Shown here in pieces: positions 8,305-17,616 of a DNA stretch of 61,241 nt (its first letter is position 1; each line of letters begins with the position of its first letter). The stretch spans positions 1-61,241 of the forward strand of contig CACNCB010000006.1 of assembly GCA_902618695.1 (NCBI GenBank), in the 5' to 3' direction. The DNA is from an uncultured Pelagibacteraceae bacterium. GTDB lineage: Bacteria > Pseudomonadota > Alphaproteobacteria > Pelagibacterales > Pelagibacteraceae. The notes under the pieces are model-generated. The model had not been told where the DNA came from, made no database searches, and saw nothing but the letters and a program-made list of their open reading frames with translations. Position numbers and translations under genes: made by a program.

Positions 8305-9339
8305 ATGAGAATAGAAGAAGAATTAAAATTAGATTACTCAGATGTATTATTCAGACCTAAAAGAAGTACATTAAAAAGTCGTAAAGACGTAAATCTTCTT
8401 AGAACATATAGATTCAAATATAGCAAAAATGAATGGTCAGGTATCCCTATAATGGCAGCTAATATGGACGGAGTTGGTGAACTAAGTATAGCTGAAAAAT
8501 TAAACGAATATGGAATGATTACATCTTTAACAAAACAACATGATGTTAAAAAAATTAAACAAAACAAAAATATAAAAAAAATATATCCTAATATTGCACT
8601 TAGTGTTGGTATTAAAAAAGAGGACTTTCAAAATTTAGACAAAGTATTAAAAGAATTTAGTTTTTTTAAATTTATCTGTATCGATGTTGCAAATGGATAC
8701 ACGGAACATTTTACCAATTTTATCAAATCAGTAAGAGATAAATATCCTACCAAAACAATCATTGCAGGTAATGTAGTAACAGCAGATATGGCTCAAGAAT
8801 TAGTATTAAGTGGAGCAGATATTGTTAAAGTTGGTATTGGACCTGGAAGTGTTTGTACAACAAGAATTCAAACTGGAGTTGGATACCCTCAATTGAGTGC
8901 AGTTATCGAATGTGCAGATGCAGCACATGGTCTTGGCGCACATGTAATAGCTGATGGTGGATGTACTTGTCCAGGTGATGTTGCTAAAGGTTTCGGTGGT
9001 GGTGCAGATTTTGTAATGCTTGGAGGTATGTTAGCAGGTCATGATGAGGGAAATGGTAAAATTATTAAAGTCAATGGAGAAAAATATATAGAGTTTTATG
9101 GTTCTAGTTCTGAAGTTGCTAATAAAAAACACTATGGTGGATTATCAGATTATCGAAGTAGTGAGGGAAGAAAAGTAAGGGTAAAATATAGAGGTAAAAT
9201 AAACGATACTATTTTAAATATTCTTGGAGGTGTAAGAAGCAGTTGTACTTATGTTGGTGCACCATCATTAAAACAATTAAGCAAATGTACAACATTCGTA
9301 AGGGTATCAAATCAATTTAACGATACATTTCTTAAATAA
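8305..9339 (+). CDS. guaC: GMP reductase
   Basis: GuaC reduces GMP to IMP with NADPH, allowing guanine nucleotides to be turned into adenine nucleotides. The IMPDH/GMPR barrel shows LDYSDVLFRPKRS at the start, IPIMAANMDGVG, the catalytic loop GPGSVCTTR with Cys184, and GGGADFVMLGGMLAGHDE. There are no CBS domains between the halves, which separates it from GuaB. I chose ATG 8305 (344 residues, close to E. coli's 347) because it follows a TTTAGGGA ribosome site; the open frame reaches 31 codons further up with no family match. Together with mtnP and apt it adds a second purine-salvage function near this end of the window. Confidence 0.93.
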   Translation: MRIEEELKLDYSDVLFRPKRSTLKSRKDVNLLRTYRFKYSKNEWSGIPIMAANMDGVGELSIAEKLNEYGMITSLTKQHDVKKIKQNKNIKKIYPNIALSVGIKKEDFQNLDKVLKEFSFFKFICIDVANGYTEHFTNFIKSVRDKYPTKTIIAGNVVTADMAQELVLSGADIVKVGIGPGSVCTTRIQTGVGYPQLSAVIECADAAHGLGAHVIADGGCTCPGDVAKGFGGGADFVMLGGMLAGHDEGNGKIIKVNGEKYIEFYGSSSEVANKKHYGGLSDYRSSEGRKVRVKYRGKINDTILNILGGVRSSCTYVGAPSLKQLSKCTTFVRVSNQFNDTFLK

Positions 9340-9356
9340 AATTTTATTCTAAATAA

Positions 9357-10412
9357 CTAAAATAATTTTGATATTCTATTAGTCATTTTTATCAATGAAT
9401 TTATCTCCTCTTCTTTTGAATATTGTAACGCTAGCTTATGTCTTTGATTAGAAGTTTTTTTAATCCAGTTTTCATTATTTTGAGAAATATGTGATAATAT
9501 TTTTTTACCAAAATCTCTAATTTCTCCATTTTCAACCTTTGTAAATATTGGTTGTTTCCAATATTCAACTCCTCCACCACCAATGTAACCAATAACTTTA
9601 TTACCACTTAATGCAGCTTCAATAGGTGGAATACCTATACCTTCAAGGTTTGAGAAAGAAAGAAATATTTTTGATCTTGAAAGAGTATCTATTAAACGAG
9701 CTTGTGTAATGTCTTTTAATGGAATTATTTTCCAATTCTTTGGCAATAAATTTTTTAAATAAAAATTTAATAATTTCGCATGATCTGGCAATTTTCTAGG
9801 CATATATGTGATAATATTTGATTTCTTTTTGATTTTAAATTTTTTATGATCAATTGAAAAATTAATTCTGATTATTTTTTTTCTTTGTTTTGGAAACATT
9901 TCTTTTAAATAATTAATACTGTAAACTGAGTCTGTTATTATTAAACTAGCATTGTCATAAGATTTTTTTAATTTTATAAAATCATTACTCGAATTCATAT
10001 GATAAAAACCTTGAACAAAAATTCCATAATTTATTTTTTTTTCATAAAGCTTTAAGTCTACGGCAAAATGTGCCCAGATTTCTGGAATAATTATAAAATC
10101 CTTTTTTTTGTCAAAATTTAAACTTTTGTTGACATTAATTTTTTCATTAAACCATTTCTTATTAGGAATGAAACGTTTGCTAATTTTCATTTTAGTACCA
10201 TCCCACCCAGCTTTTTTTTTATCAAAAAATTTAATTTTTTTAATTAACGATGTTTCTAATTTATAAGATAATTTTTTTTTTAAATGTGTCACATTTGAAG
10301 AAAGATTTTTTTTTAAATTATTCAGAATTATAGAATGGTTATATATAACCTTTGCGCCACCCGATGCTCCTTTTAATTCAGGTAATAAATAAATAATATT
10401 AATGTTTTTCAT
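9357..10412 (-). CDS. GT-B glycosyltransferase (group 1 / family 4 type)
   Basis: This 351-residue protein has the two halves of a GT-B transferase. The N-terminal part starts IIYLLPELKGASGGAKVIYN, with the glycine-rich acceptor loop. The C-terminal half contains ITYMPRKLP, LSRSKIFLSFSNLEGIGIPPIEAALSG (two overlapping blocks; EGIGIPPIEA is the donor-binding motif) and VIGYIGGGGVEYW. No signal peptide. It probably transfers a nucleotide sugar to a surface glycan. Start is ATG 10412; a TTG one codon upstream is possible. It is convergent with guaC (17-base gap) and sits apart from the main glycan island, separated by the tRNA and guaC. Confidence 0.82.
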   Translation of the reverse strand: MKNINIIYLLPELKGASGGAKVIYNHSIILNNLKKNLSSNVTHLKKKLSYKLETSLIKKIKFFDKKKAGWDGTKMKISKRFIPNKKWFNEKINVNKSLNFDKKKDFIIIPEIWAHFAVDLKLYEKKINYGIFVQGFYHMNSSNDFIKLKKSYDNASLIITDSVYSINYLKEMFPKQRKKIIRINFSIDHKKFKIKKKSNIITYMPRKLPDHAKLLNFYLKNLLPKNWKIIPLKDITQARLIDTLSRSKIFLSFSNLEGIGIPPIEAALSGNKVIGYIGGGGVEYWKQPIFTKVENGEIRDFGKKILSHISQNNENWIKKTSNQRHKLALQYSKEEEINSLIKMTNRISKLF

Positions 10413-10428
10413 CAATATTTAATTTAAC

Positions 10429-10638
10429 TTAGTTAAAAGTTACAAACGAGACTAATGATAATATTAAAATAATCAAACTAATTAAAAAAAATTTTTTTTT
10501 AATCTCTTTTTTTTTATCTAGTCTAACTCTATTCAATAAAATATTTATATTAGTAGTTTTGAATTGATCTGTATCTAAATTTTTATTTAAATTAAAATCA
10601 GTATTTAATAAATTTGATTCTTGATTGTTTTTTTTCAC
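10429..10638 (-). CDS. Small single-span membrane protein (tail-anchored type)
   Basis: Unknown 69-residue protein: a polar asparagine-rich N-terminal half without signal peptide, then a short helix rich in Arg/Lys (NILLNRVRLDKKKEIKKK), then one C-terminal hydrophobic span ending a few residues before the stop. It looks tail-anchored with the N-terminus in the cytoplasm. The second half closely parallels another small protein at 21443-21640 (see findings). It lies 49 bases downstream of the flavoprotein gene on the same strand and may be co-transcribed. Function unknown. Confidence 0.65.
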   Translation of the reverse strand: MKKNNQESNLLNTDFNLNKNLDTDQFKTTNINILLNRVRLDKKKEIKKKFFLISLIILILSLVSFVTFN

Positions 10639-10687
10639 AGTTAATTTAACCAGCTAATCAGCTTAAATACAATAAAATTAAAGAAAA

Positions 10688-13132
10688 CTAAATTTGTCTA
10701 AAATCTTTTGTATTTAATGGTTTTAAAAGAATTTCGACTGGATATTTGATCTTCTCCACTTCTATAAACAAATTTTTATCTTTAAGTGTTTCTATGGTGT
10801 TTCCTGAATTAACATAACCAAATGATAAATTTTTATCAAAGCAAAATGAATAATTTCCAGAAGTTGTTCTTCCAATAATTTTATCTTCTAAATAGATAGG
10901 TTCCTCATGTAACAGAAAAGGTTTACCAGGTTTGCTATCCTTTAAAGTAAACATCATCATTCTTTTTTCTAAAGATTGATTTTTAATTTTTAATAAAGCA
11001 TCTCTTCCAATAAAATTAACATTTTTTTTAAAACTAATTGTAAATTTTAAACCAGCTTGATACTGATTTTCTTCTGGAGAAATGTCGTGACCCCAATGTA
11101 AAAAACCACTTTCCATTCTCATTATATCCATTGCGTGCATTCCACAATGAGATAATTTAAAATTTTTGCCCTCAGCTATTAAAATTTTATATAATTTTAA
11201 TGCAGAATTTTTGTCAACATACAACTCAAAACCAAGCTCACCTACATAAGATATTCTTTGTGCCCAAACTTTAATATCATCTATATTTATGTTTTTACCT
11301 GTACCGAATTTAAAATTATCAGAAGTAAAATCATCGTTACTTATCTTTTGAATCATATTTCTACTTTTTGGACCAAACAAACCAAGACAACAAATAGTTT
11401 CAGTCACATCAGTAAACTCAACTTCATCAGACAAATGTTTAAGGATATGGTATTTGTCTCTTTCTCTAGTTGCTGCTGAACTCACGATTCTAAAATAATT
11501 TTTATTCATACAAACAACTGTTAGATCTGTTTCTATACCACCGTCCTCATTTAGCATTTGGGTATAGATAGATTGACCAATTTCATTTTTTATATTTGCT
11601 GTACAGATTTTTTGTAAATCACTGTGAACTTTCTCACCTATTAAATCAAATTTAGAAAAAGTTGAAAAATCAAAAAGCCCAACATTTTTTCTAGTATTTA
11701 TTGTTTCGTATTTTGCAGAAGGGTACCAATTTTGATAATTAAAACTGTAATTATATTTAGGTTCTTCTCCGTTAAATGAGTACCACATGGGTCTTTCAAA
11801 ACCTCCAGCAACTCCAAAACATGCGCCTGCTTTTTTTAATTCATCATGATAAGGTAATAATTTTTGATTTCTTGAAGTTAAGTGTTGTTTAAAAGGCCAA
11901 TGCATACCATAAAGATCTCCTAAAGTTTCTGTAACCCTTTCCATTATAAATTTTTTAGATGAGTGAAACTTTTGAAACCTTTTAATATCTAATGAAAACA
12001 AATCTTCATTTGTATGACCATTAATCATCCATTCAGCTGTAACTCTACCTGCTCCACCAGAGCTAGCTATTCCAATACTGTTAAAACCACAACATGTATA
12101 AAGATTTTTTACTTCCGGTGTTTCTCCTAATAAATATTGGGTATCAGGAGTAAATGATTCAGGACCCGAAAAAAATTTTCTTATACCTGCATTTTCCAGC
12201 ATAGGAAGTCTATGAAAAGATTTTTCAAGATAAGGTTCAAAGTGGTCAAAATCATCAGGAAATTCTCCAAATGAAAAATCCTCAGGGACCCTTCCGCTAT
12301 CTTTAAAAGCAGGTTTTGCGTTAGGTTCAAAAATTCCAACTAACATTTTTCCAGCATCTTCTTTTAAATAAAGACAAGCATTGTAATCTCTTAAAACAGG
12401 TAAATCTTTAGGCAAATCTTTCATTGGTTCAGTAATTATATAAAAATGTTCATTGGGATATAATGGAACACTAACACCAATATCTTCCCCAATTTGTCTG
12501 GACCACATACCTGAAGCCAAAACTACATATTCACAATCAATTTTTCCTTGAGAAGTTTCAACACCACATATTTTTTTATTTTTAATTAATATTTTTTTTA
12601 CTGGTGACTTCTCAAATATTTGAACACCTAGCATTTTAGCAGCTTTAGCTAATACATTTGTAACTCCTACTGGATCTGCCTGACCATCTTGTGGCATATA
12701 AACACCACCAACTAGATCCTCATTTTTTACTACTGGATACAATTCCCTAATTCTTTCTTTACTTAAAACTTCTACTTCAACATTTGATAATTGCGCTGTT
12801 GTAGCTTGTCTTAATAACTCTTGCATCCTTTCTTGAGATGTTGCAACAGTTATTGCACCATTTTGTTTGAGACCAGTTGATAATCCTGTAGTTTTTTCTA
12901 ACTCTTTGTAAAGATCTAAGGAATATTTTCTTAATTTTGTAATTGTAGACGTTGCTCCTAATTGTCCAATTAATCCTGCTGCATGCCAAGTTGTACCTGA
13001 AGTTAATTGATCTCTTTCTAATAAAACAACTTCTTTCCACCCAAACTTTGCTAAATGATAAGCACAAGAAGCACCGGCAACACCACCTCCAATAACAACT
13101 ACCTTTGTGCTTGAAGGATAGTTTTTTTCCAT
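10688..13132 (-). CDS. Dimethylglycine/sarcosine dehydrogenase-like FAD protein with GcvT domain
   Basis: This 814-residue protein has two halves. Residues 1 to about 400 are a DAO-type FAD domain with VVVIGGGVAGAS (11-22) and TTWHAAG; His50 matches the histidine that carries covalent FAD in this family. The middle joins the FAO_M region (GGFERPMWY), and residues from about 430 to the end form the folate-binding GcvT (aminomethyltransferase) domain with NVGLFDFSTFSKF, YTQMLNEDGGIETDLTV and GELGFELYV. Relatives oxidise N-methyl groups of dimethylglycine or sarcosine and hand the one-carbon unit to tetrahydrofolate. Next to ald and an omega-aminotransferase opposite tauABC, the substrate might be an N-methylated amine such as N-methyltaurine or a methylated glycine. 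That choice is inference. Confidence 0.88.
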   Translation of the reverse strand: MEKNYPSSTKVVVIGGGVAGASCAYHLAKFGWKEVVLLERDQLTSGTTWHAAGLIGQLGATSTITKLRKYSLDLYKELEKTTGLSTGLKQNGAITVATSQERMQELLRQATTAQLSNVEVEVLSKERIRELYPVVKNEDLVGGVYMPQDGQADPVGVTNVLAKAAKMLGVQIFEKSPVKKILIKNKKICGVETSQGKIDCEYVVLASGMWSRQIGEDIGVSVPLYPNEHFYIITEPMKDLPKDLPVLRDYNACLYLKEDAGKMLVGIFEPNAKPAFKDSGRVPEDFSFGEFPDDFDHFEPYLEKSFHRLPMLENAGIRKFFSGPESFTPDTQYLLGETPEVKNLYTCCGFNSIGIASSGGAGRVTAEWMINGHTNEDLFSLDIKRFQKFHSSKKFIMERVTETLGDLYGMHWPFKQHLTSRNQKLLPYHDELKKAGACFGVAGGFERPMWYSFNGEEPKYNYSFNYQNWYPSAKYETINTRKNVGLFDFSTFSKFDLIGEKVHSDLQKICTANIKNEIGQSIYTQMLNEDGGIETDLTVVCMNKNYFRIVSSAATRERDKYHILKHLSDEVEFTDVTETICCLGLFGPKSRNMIQKISNDDFTSDNFKFGTGKNINIDDIKVWAQRISYVGELGFELYVDKNSALKLYKILIAEGKNFKLSHCGMHAMDIMRMESGFLHWGHDISPEENQYQAGLKFTISFKKNVNFIGRDALLKIKNQSLEKRMMMFTLKDSKPGKPFLLHEEPIYLEDKIIGRTTSGNYSFCFDKNLSFGYVNSGNTIETLKDKNLFIEVEKIKYPVEILLKPLNTKDFRQI

Positions 13133-13134
13133 TA

Positions 13135-14253
13135 CTAATGTTTGATTGCTTCTTCAGGTTCTACAAAATTATGTCCAAAAACATCAGCAACTGCTTTATA
13201 AGTTACTTGGCCTTTATGAACATTTAAACCTGCTAAAAAGTTTTTATCTTCACTAAGTGCTTTTTGATAACCTTTGTTTGCCAGTTTTACTAAATAGGGT
13301 AGAGTTGCTTGATTTAATGCAAATGTAGACGTTCTAGGAACTCCACCTGGCATATTTGCTACACAATAATGAACCACGTCATCAACTATATAAGTTGGAT
13401 CTCCATGTGTTGTTGGTTTACTTGTTTCAACACATCCACCCTGATCAATTGCAACATCAACAATAACTGAACCTCTTTTCATTAATTTCAACATATCTTT
13501 AGTTATTAGTTTTGGAGCTTCTGCACCTGGAATTAATACACCTCCGACCAAAAGATCTGCCTCAGCAACTAATTGATTTAAATCAATTTTATCACTTTGT
13601 AGAGGTATAATTCTATCACCAAACATTTCTACAAGTTGTTTTAATCTTGCTTCTGATTTATCAACAATATTAACTTTCGCTTGCATTCCTGTCGCAATTG
13701 TTGCTGCATTCTCTCCAACTACTCCACCTCCAAGAATTAATACATTAGCGGGTTCACCTCCTGGGGCTCCTCCCAATAATACTCCTCTACCTTTTTGATT
13801 TTTTTCTAAACAATGAGCACCAGCTTGTACAGACATCCTTCCTGCAACAGCACTCATAGGTGCAAGTAATGGAAGTCTTCCATTATCATCCCTTACAGTT
13901 TCGTAAGCAATATTAATACTTTTAGATTTTATTAAACCCTCAGTTAACTCTTTTGCTGCAGCTAAATGCAAATATGTATATACGATTTGATTTTCTCTTA
14001 TCATATCTACTTCTTCTTTTTGTGGTTCTTTAACTTTAACAATTATTTCTGCATCATTAAAAATATCAGCTGCTGTATCCGCAATTTTTGCTCCAGCTTT
14101 TAAGTATTGATCGTTATCAAAGCCTGCTTCAAAGCCACCATTGTTTTCAACCAATACTTCGTGACCTTCTGAAACTAATGCTTTAACACTATCAGGTGTT
14201 AAACCAATTCTATTTTCTTGTGGTTTTATCTCTTTAGGAACTCCAATTTTCAT
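13135..14253 (-). CDS. ald: Alanine dehydrogenase
   Basis: Ald interconverts L-alanine and pyruvate plus ammonia with NAD. The 372-residue length and motifs fit: MKIGVPKEIKPQENRIGLTP at the start, Lys75 in VKVKEP and His96 in YTYLHLAAA (catalytic), ILGGGVVGENAATIA (about 173-187) binding NAD, and VDVAIDQGG with a conserved Asp. It lies 9 bases after the aminotransferase gene and 2 bases before the flavoprotein gene, so all three are one operon. With a pyruvate-dependent aminotransferase, Ald regenerates pyruvate and releases ammonium, the arrangement known from taurine and beta-alanine catabolism. Confidence 0.96.
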   Translation of the reverse strand: MKIGVPKEIKPQENRIGLTPDSVKALVSEGHEVLVENNGGFEAGFDNDQYLKAGAKIADTAADIFNDAEIIVKVKEPQKEEVDMIRENQIVYTYLHLAAAKELTEGLIKSKSINIAYETVRDDNGRLPLLAPMSAVAGRMSVQAGAHCLEKNQKGRGVLLGGAPGGEPANVLILGGGVVGENAATIATGMQAKVNIVDKSEARLKQLVEMFGDRIIPLQSDKIDLNQLVAEADLLVGGVLIPGAEAPKLITKDMLKLMKRGSVIVDVAIDQGGCVETSKPTTHGDPTYIVDDVVHYCVANMPGGVPRTSTFALNQATLPYLVKLANKGYQKALSEDKNFLAGLNVHKGQVTYKAVADVFGHNFVEPEEAIKH

Positions 14254-14262
14254 AAACGAAAA

Positions 14263-15609
14263 TTAATTCTTCTTACTTTTTGAGTAATTTGTTATTCCAG
14301 TTCGAAGTTTTTCAATTATTTCATCAATATGTTTTTTTTCACAAATAAACATTGGAGCAATAATTAAACAATCACCAGTAGCTTTGAAATTTACTCCTGC
14401 TTCATAGCAATGTTTAAAACAAGTTAAGCCAGCAGCACCTGGTTTTTTATCCATAACTATATCTATTCCACCCATCATTCCATATCCTCTAATGTTATCA
14501 ACAACATCAATGTCTTTTAAAGACATTAGACCTTCTTGGAAATAAGGTGCTAAATTTTTGGATCTATTAAATATATCATCTTTTTCTATAATATCTTGAA
14601 CAGCTAAACCAGCAGCTACAGAAATTGGAATTCCAGAATAAGTATAACCATGGAATAATTCTATAGTTCCTTTAGGAGCATTATCTGCAATTGCATCATA
14701 AATATCTTCTTTACATGCAACAACTCCCATTGGGCTAATCCCATTTGTAGTAGCTTTTGCCATAGTCATCATATCTGGGGTTACACCATACTCTTGTGAT
14801 GCAAATGGTGAGCCTGTTCTTCCCCAACCTGTAATTACTTCATCAAAAATCAAAAGTATTCCATGTTTATCACAAATTTCTCTAAGTCTTTGCAAATATC
14901 CTTTTGGTGGAACTAAAGTACCTGTTGATCCAGCAATAGGTTCAACAATACATGCTGCAATATTCTCAGCTCCGAAGTTCATACAAATTCTCTCTAAATC
15001 TTCTGCTAGCTCAACACCTGTTTCTGGTTGACCACTAACAAACTTATGTTCTGGTAAATGAGTGTGTCTCATATGCACAACACCTGGCATTAAAACACTT
15101 GCAAAAGTTTTTACGTTATTAACCATGCCTCCAACAGAAGTCGCACCAATATTCATTCCATGGTAACCTCTTTCTCTACCTACAAATCTAAATCTTTGAC
15201 TATCACCTCTTGCTCTATGATATGCGATAGCAATTTTTATTGCTGTTTCAACAGCTGTTGAACCACAAATAGTGTAAAACATTCTATTTAAGTTTCCTGG
15301 AGTATGTTTTGAAATTCTTGTAGCTAATTCAAATGATCCACCAAAACCTTGTTGGAAAGGTTGGCAGTAATCTAACGTTTTTAATTGATTTGTAATTGCT
15401 TCAATAATTTCTTCTCTACCATGACCTAAAGGGTTACAAAACAAACCTGAGCTTGCATCAATTTGTGTTTGACCTTGATGGTTTTTTAAATACACACCTT
15501 TAGCTTCAACAATTAATCTTGGGTTCTCTTTAAAATCTTTATTAGATGTAAATGGCATCCAGTGTTCATTTAAAGAATTTGGAATTGCTGTTTTGTTTTG
15601 TGTGCTCAT
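14263..15609 (-). CDS. Omega-amino-acid:pyruvate aminotransferase (class III; taurine or beta-alanine)
   Basis: This 448-residue PLP enzyme of class III has HWMPFTSNKDF near the N-terminus, CGSTAVETAIKIA around 115-127 binding the cofactor phosphate, LIFDEVITGWGRTG with Asp256 for the pyridine nitrogen, and MAKATTNG with Lys285 for the aldimine. The start resembles beta-alanine:pyruvate aminotransferases more than classical Tpa. Product alanine would be recycled by the adjacent ald. The divergent tauABC operon makes taurine (giving sulfoacetaldehyde) the favoured substrate, but beta-alanine or other omega-amines are equally compatible with sequence. A ribosome site AGAAAG precedes ATG 15609. 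Confidence 0.88.
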   Translation of the reverse strand: MSTQNKTAIPNSLNEHWMPFTSNKDFKENPRLIVEAKGVYLKNHQGQTQIDASSGLFCNPLGHGREEIIEAITNQLKTLDYCQPFQQGFGGSFELATRISKHTPGNLNRMFYTICGSTAVETAIKIAIAYHRARGDSQRFRFVGRERGYHGMNIGATSVGGMVNNVKTFASVLMPGVVHMRHTHLPEHKFVSGQPETGVELAEDLERICMNFGAENIAACIVEPIAGSTGTLVPPKGYLQRLREICDKHGILLIFDEVITGWGRTGSPFASQEYGVTPDMMTMAKATTNGISPMGVVACKEDIYDAIADNAPKGTIELFHGYTYSGIPISVAAGLAVQDIIEKDDIFNRSKNLAPYFQEGLMSLKDIDVVDNIRGYGMMGGIDIVMDKKPGAAGLTCFKHCYEAGVNFKATGDCLIIAPMFICEKKHIDEIIEKLRTGITNYSKSKKN

Positions 15610-15790
15610 AAAAATTTCTTTCTAAAATATTTTAATTTAAATCTTAAAACCTCTTTAGACTAAAATAAATGGATTAACTACCACATTATTGACACAACCC
15701 TAAATTGTATAAACTTTCTTTTTTGTTTTACTTCGGGCTCAATTTGAATTTAAATATCCAGAATTTAATTAATTAAACATAGGGGAATAA
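15610..15790. promoter_or_regulatory. Divergent promoter region of aminotransferase and tauA
   Basis: These 181 bases are the longest non-coding stretch between protein starts in the window and separate the two arms of the amine module. The tauA side ends with a good ribosome site (AGGGGAAT, 4 bases before ATG 15791). A TTGACA at 15689-15694 is followed by TATAAA at 15708-15713, but the 13-base spacing is too short for an ordinary sigma-70 promoter, so I do not place the promoter exactly. No riboswitch-like fold was recognised. Confidence 0.4.
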
Positions 15791-16732
15791 ATGAAAAAAA
15801 TACTAAGTTTTATTCTAGGATCTATTTTTGCACTTAACCTATCAATTTCAGTTGCTAATTCAGCTGCAAATGAGGTTAGAGTAGCATACTTTTTAGAGTG
15901 GCCAAGTCCAAACCTAGAGGACATGATGAAGAAAAATTACTCAAAAGCTTTAGGAGTTCCAGTCAAGTGGACAAGCTTCAACACTGGTGTTGAAATGACA
16001 GAAGCTATGTTGGCAGGAGATATTGATATTTCTTACTCACAAGGTTTAGTGCCTTTTATCAATGCTGTGAAATCTAATGCACCTATAAAACTGATTGATA
16101 TTGCAATGGAATACGGAATGGGTGGAACTACATGTGTTACATCTAATGCATCTGGAATTACAAAAGCAAATGCAAGTGAATTAGAGGGTAAAAAAGTTGC
16201 GGTGCCTTTAGGTACTATGGCTGATTATGTTTTTACTGCAAGTATGGAAATTGTTGGTGCCGATCCAAGTAAAATGACTGTTATTGATATGGTTCCAGAA
16301 GATGGAGCTGCAGCTTTAGTAAGTGGTGACGTTGCAATGGCATGTTTATTTGGTGGTAATTCAATTGCAGCAGCTACAGAAGTTGGTTCTAGATTAATTT
16401 CAGTTGAGGAAGCTAGAGCTGGAGGTATTCTAGGTATAGATATTACTTCTGTAACTAATAAGTTTATGAATGAAAACCCAGGTATGGTAAGGACTTTTGT
16501 TGAAGTTACTCATGAAGCTAACGCAAGATATAATTCAGGTAAAAGCGATATGAATTCTATGTCTAAAGCATCTGCGATGGAAGTATCAAAAATGAAAGGT
16601 ACTTTAGATGGATTTAAATTCTTAACTCCTGAAGAAACTAAAAAATCTATGGAGAGTGGTAATCTAGCTGGTTTCTTAGATGGAATGGGAACACCAAAAG
16701 GAAACGTAGATACAAGTTTCTTACCTTTATAA
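15791..16732 (+). CDS. tauA: Taurine-type ABC transporter substrate-binding protein
   Basis: Periplasmic binding protein of 313 residues with a signal peptide (MKKILSFILGSIFALNLSIS, cleavage near residues 22-26). The mature part starts NEVRVAYFLEWPSPN, and contains AMLAGDIDISYSQGLVPF, GKKVAVPLGTMADYVF and MVPEDGAAALVSGDVAMAC, matching the TauA/SsuA/nitrate-binding fold. It captures an organic sulfonate, most likely taurine given the linked genes; related ligands cannot be excluded. A strong hairpin with a U run follows the gene before tauB, which would make TauA mRNA more abundant than the membrane components. Confidence 0.9.
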   Translation: MKKILSFILGSIFALNLSISVANSAANEVRVAYFLEWPSPNLEDMMKKNYSKALGVPVKWTSFNTGVEMTEAMLAGDIDISYSQGLVPFINAVKSNAPIKLIDIAMEYGMGGTTCVTSNASGITKANASELEGKKVAVPLGTMADYVFTASMEIVGADPSKMTVIDMVPEDGAAALVSGDVAMACLFGGNSIAAATEVGSRLISVEEARAGGILGIDITSVTNKFMNENPGMVRTFVEVTHEANARYNSGKSDMNSMSKASAMEVSKMKGTLDGFKFLTPEETKKSMESGNLAGFLDGMGTPKGNVDTSFLPL

Positions 16733-16755
16733 TTTTAAAGGTTTAAAACTTTTTA

Positions 16756-16793
16756 AATAGGCACTGATTTAATAGTTAGTGCCTATTTTTTTT
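16756..16793 (+). terminator. Intercistronic terminator/attenuator after tauA
   Basis: AATAGGCACT (16756-16765) pairs perfectly with AGTGCCTATT (16778-16787) around a 12-base loop, followed by a T run to 16793. Placed between tauA and tauB, it likely lets most transcripts end after the binding-protein gene. Confidence 0.85.
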
Positions 16794-16818
16794 AAAAAAT
16801 TTCAAATATAAGGGCACT

Positions 16819-17616
16819 ATGAGTGATCTCGTTTCTCAAAATCTGAATATGATTTTTAAAACTCCAAAAGGAGAAACAGTTCATGCACTTAAGGATGTAA
16901 GTTTTACTTTAAAAAAAGGAGAGTTACTTACGGTTCTTGGTCCTTCTGGTTGTGGAAAAACAACTTTACTAAACATTGCTGCTGGATTTTTAAGACCTAC
17001 TTCAGGAAAAATTACATTAAATAATAATGAAATTGATGGGCCTGGTGTTGAAAGAGGAATGGTATTTCAACAAGGTGCTTTGTTTGAATGGTTAACAGTA
17101 GCAGAAAATGTAAATTTTGGACTTAGGATGAAAAAAGAAGATCCTGAAGTAACAGCTAATAAAGTTGAGGAATGGTTAGATATAGTTGGTTTAAAAGGAT
17201 TTGGTAACACTCCTACTTATCAATTGTCTGGGGGTATGCAGCAAAGAGTTGCTCTTGCAAGATGTTTGATCAATGATCCTGATCTAATTTTAATGGACGA
17301 GCCATTAGGGGCTTTAGATGCATTAACAAGAGAAAAGATGCAGTCTTTAGTTTTAAAAATTTGGAAAGAAACTGGAAAAACTATTATTTTAATTACTCAC
17401 TCCGTGGAGGAAGCTCTCTTACTTGGTGAAAGATTATATGTTATGGCACCAAGACCAGGAAGAATACATAAAGAATACAATCTTCCATTTGCAGAGATGG
17501 GTCTTACACAAGATTTAAGAGAAATTAAAAAAAATAAAGAATTTTCGACTACTAGAGAAGAAATTTTATCCATGATCTGGAACATGGAAGAAGAAATAAT
17601 GGGAAAAGAGAATTAA
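16819..17616 (+). CDS. tauB: Taurine-type ABC transporter ATPase
   Basis: This 265-residue ATPase powers TauC on the cytoplasmic face. Walker A is GPSGCGKTT (41-49), the Q loop MVFQQGALFEW, signature LSGGMQQRVALARC (136-149), Walker B LILMDEP (157-163), D loop GALDA and the H-loop THS. The sequence belongs to the TauB/SsuB/NrtD subfamily. It starts 25 bases after the tauA terminator and its stop shares two bases with the tauC start (TAATG), so TauB and TauC are translationally coupled. Confidence 0.93.
   Translation: MSDLVSQNLNMIFKTPKGETVHALKDVSFTLKKGELLTVLGPSGCGKTTLLNIAAGFLRPTSGKITLNNNEIDGPGVERGMVFQQGALFEWLTVAENVNFGLRMKKEDPEVTANKVEEWLDIVGLKGFGNTPTYQLSGGMQQRVALARCLINDPDLILMDEPLGALDALTREKMQSLVLKIWKETGKTIILITHSVEEALLLGERLYVMAPRPGRIHKEYNLPFAEMGLTQDLREIKKNKEFSTTREEILSMIWNMEEEIMGKEN

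Noticed and set aside
9329..9356. A/T palindrome AATAAAATTTTATT at the guaC end as a terminator.
   Set aside because: The stem has no G-C pairs and such runs are common here, so it is not a convincing terminator.
11258..11479. Open frame of 73 codons opposite the flavoprotein gene.
   Set aside because: Shadow of a well-supported coding region, with no ribosome site or recognisable domain.
15689..15713. TTGACA followed by TATAAA upstream of tauA, looking like a sigma-70 promoter.
   Set aside because: The spacing is 13 bases, too short for a normal promoter, so no exact promoter was called.
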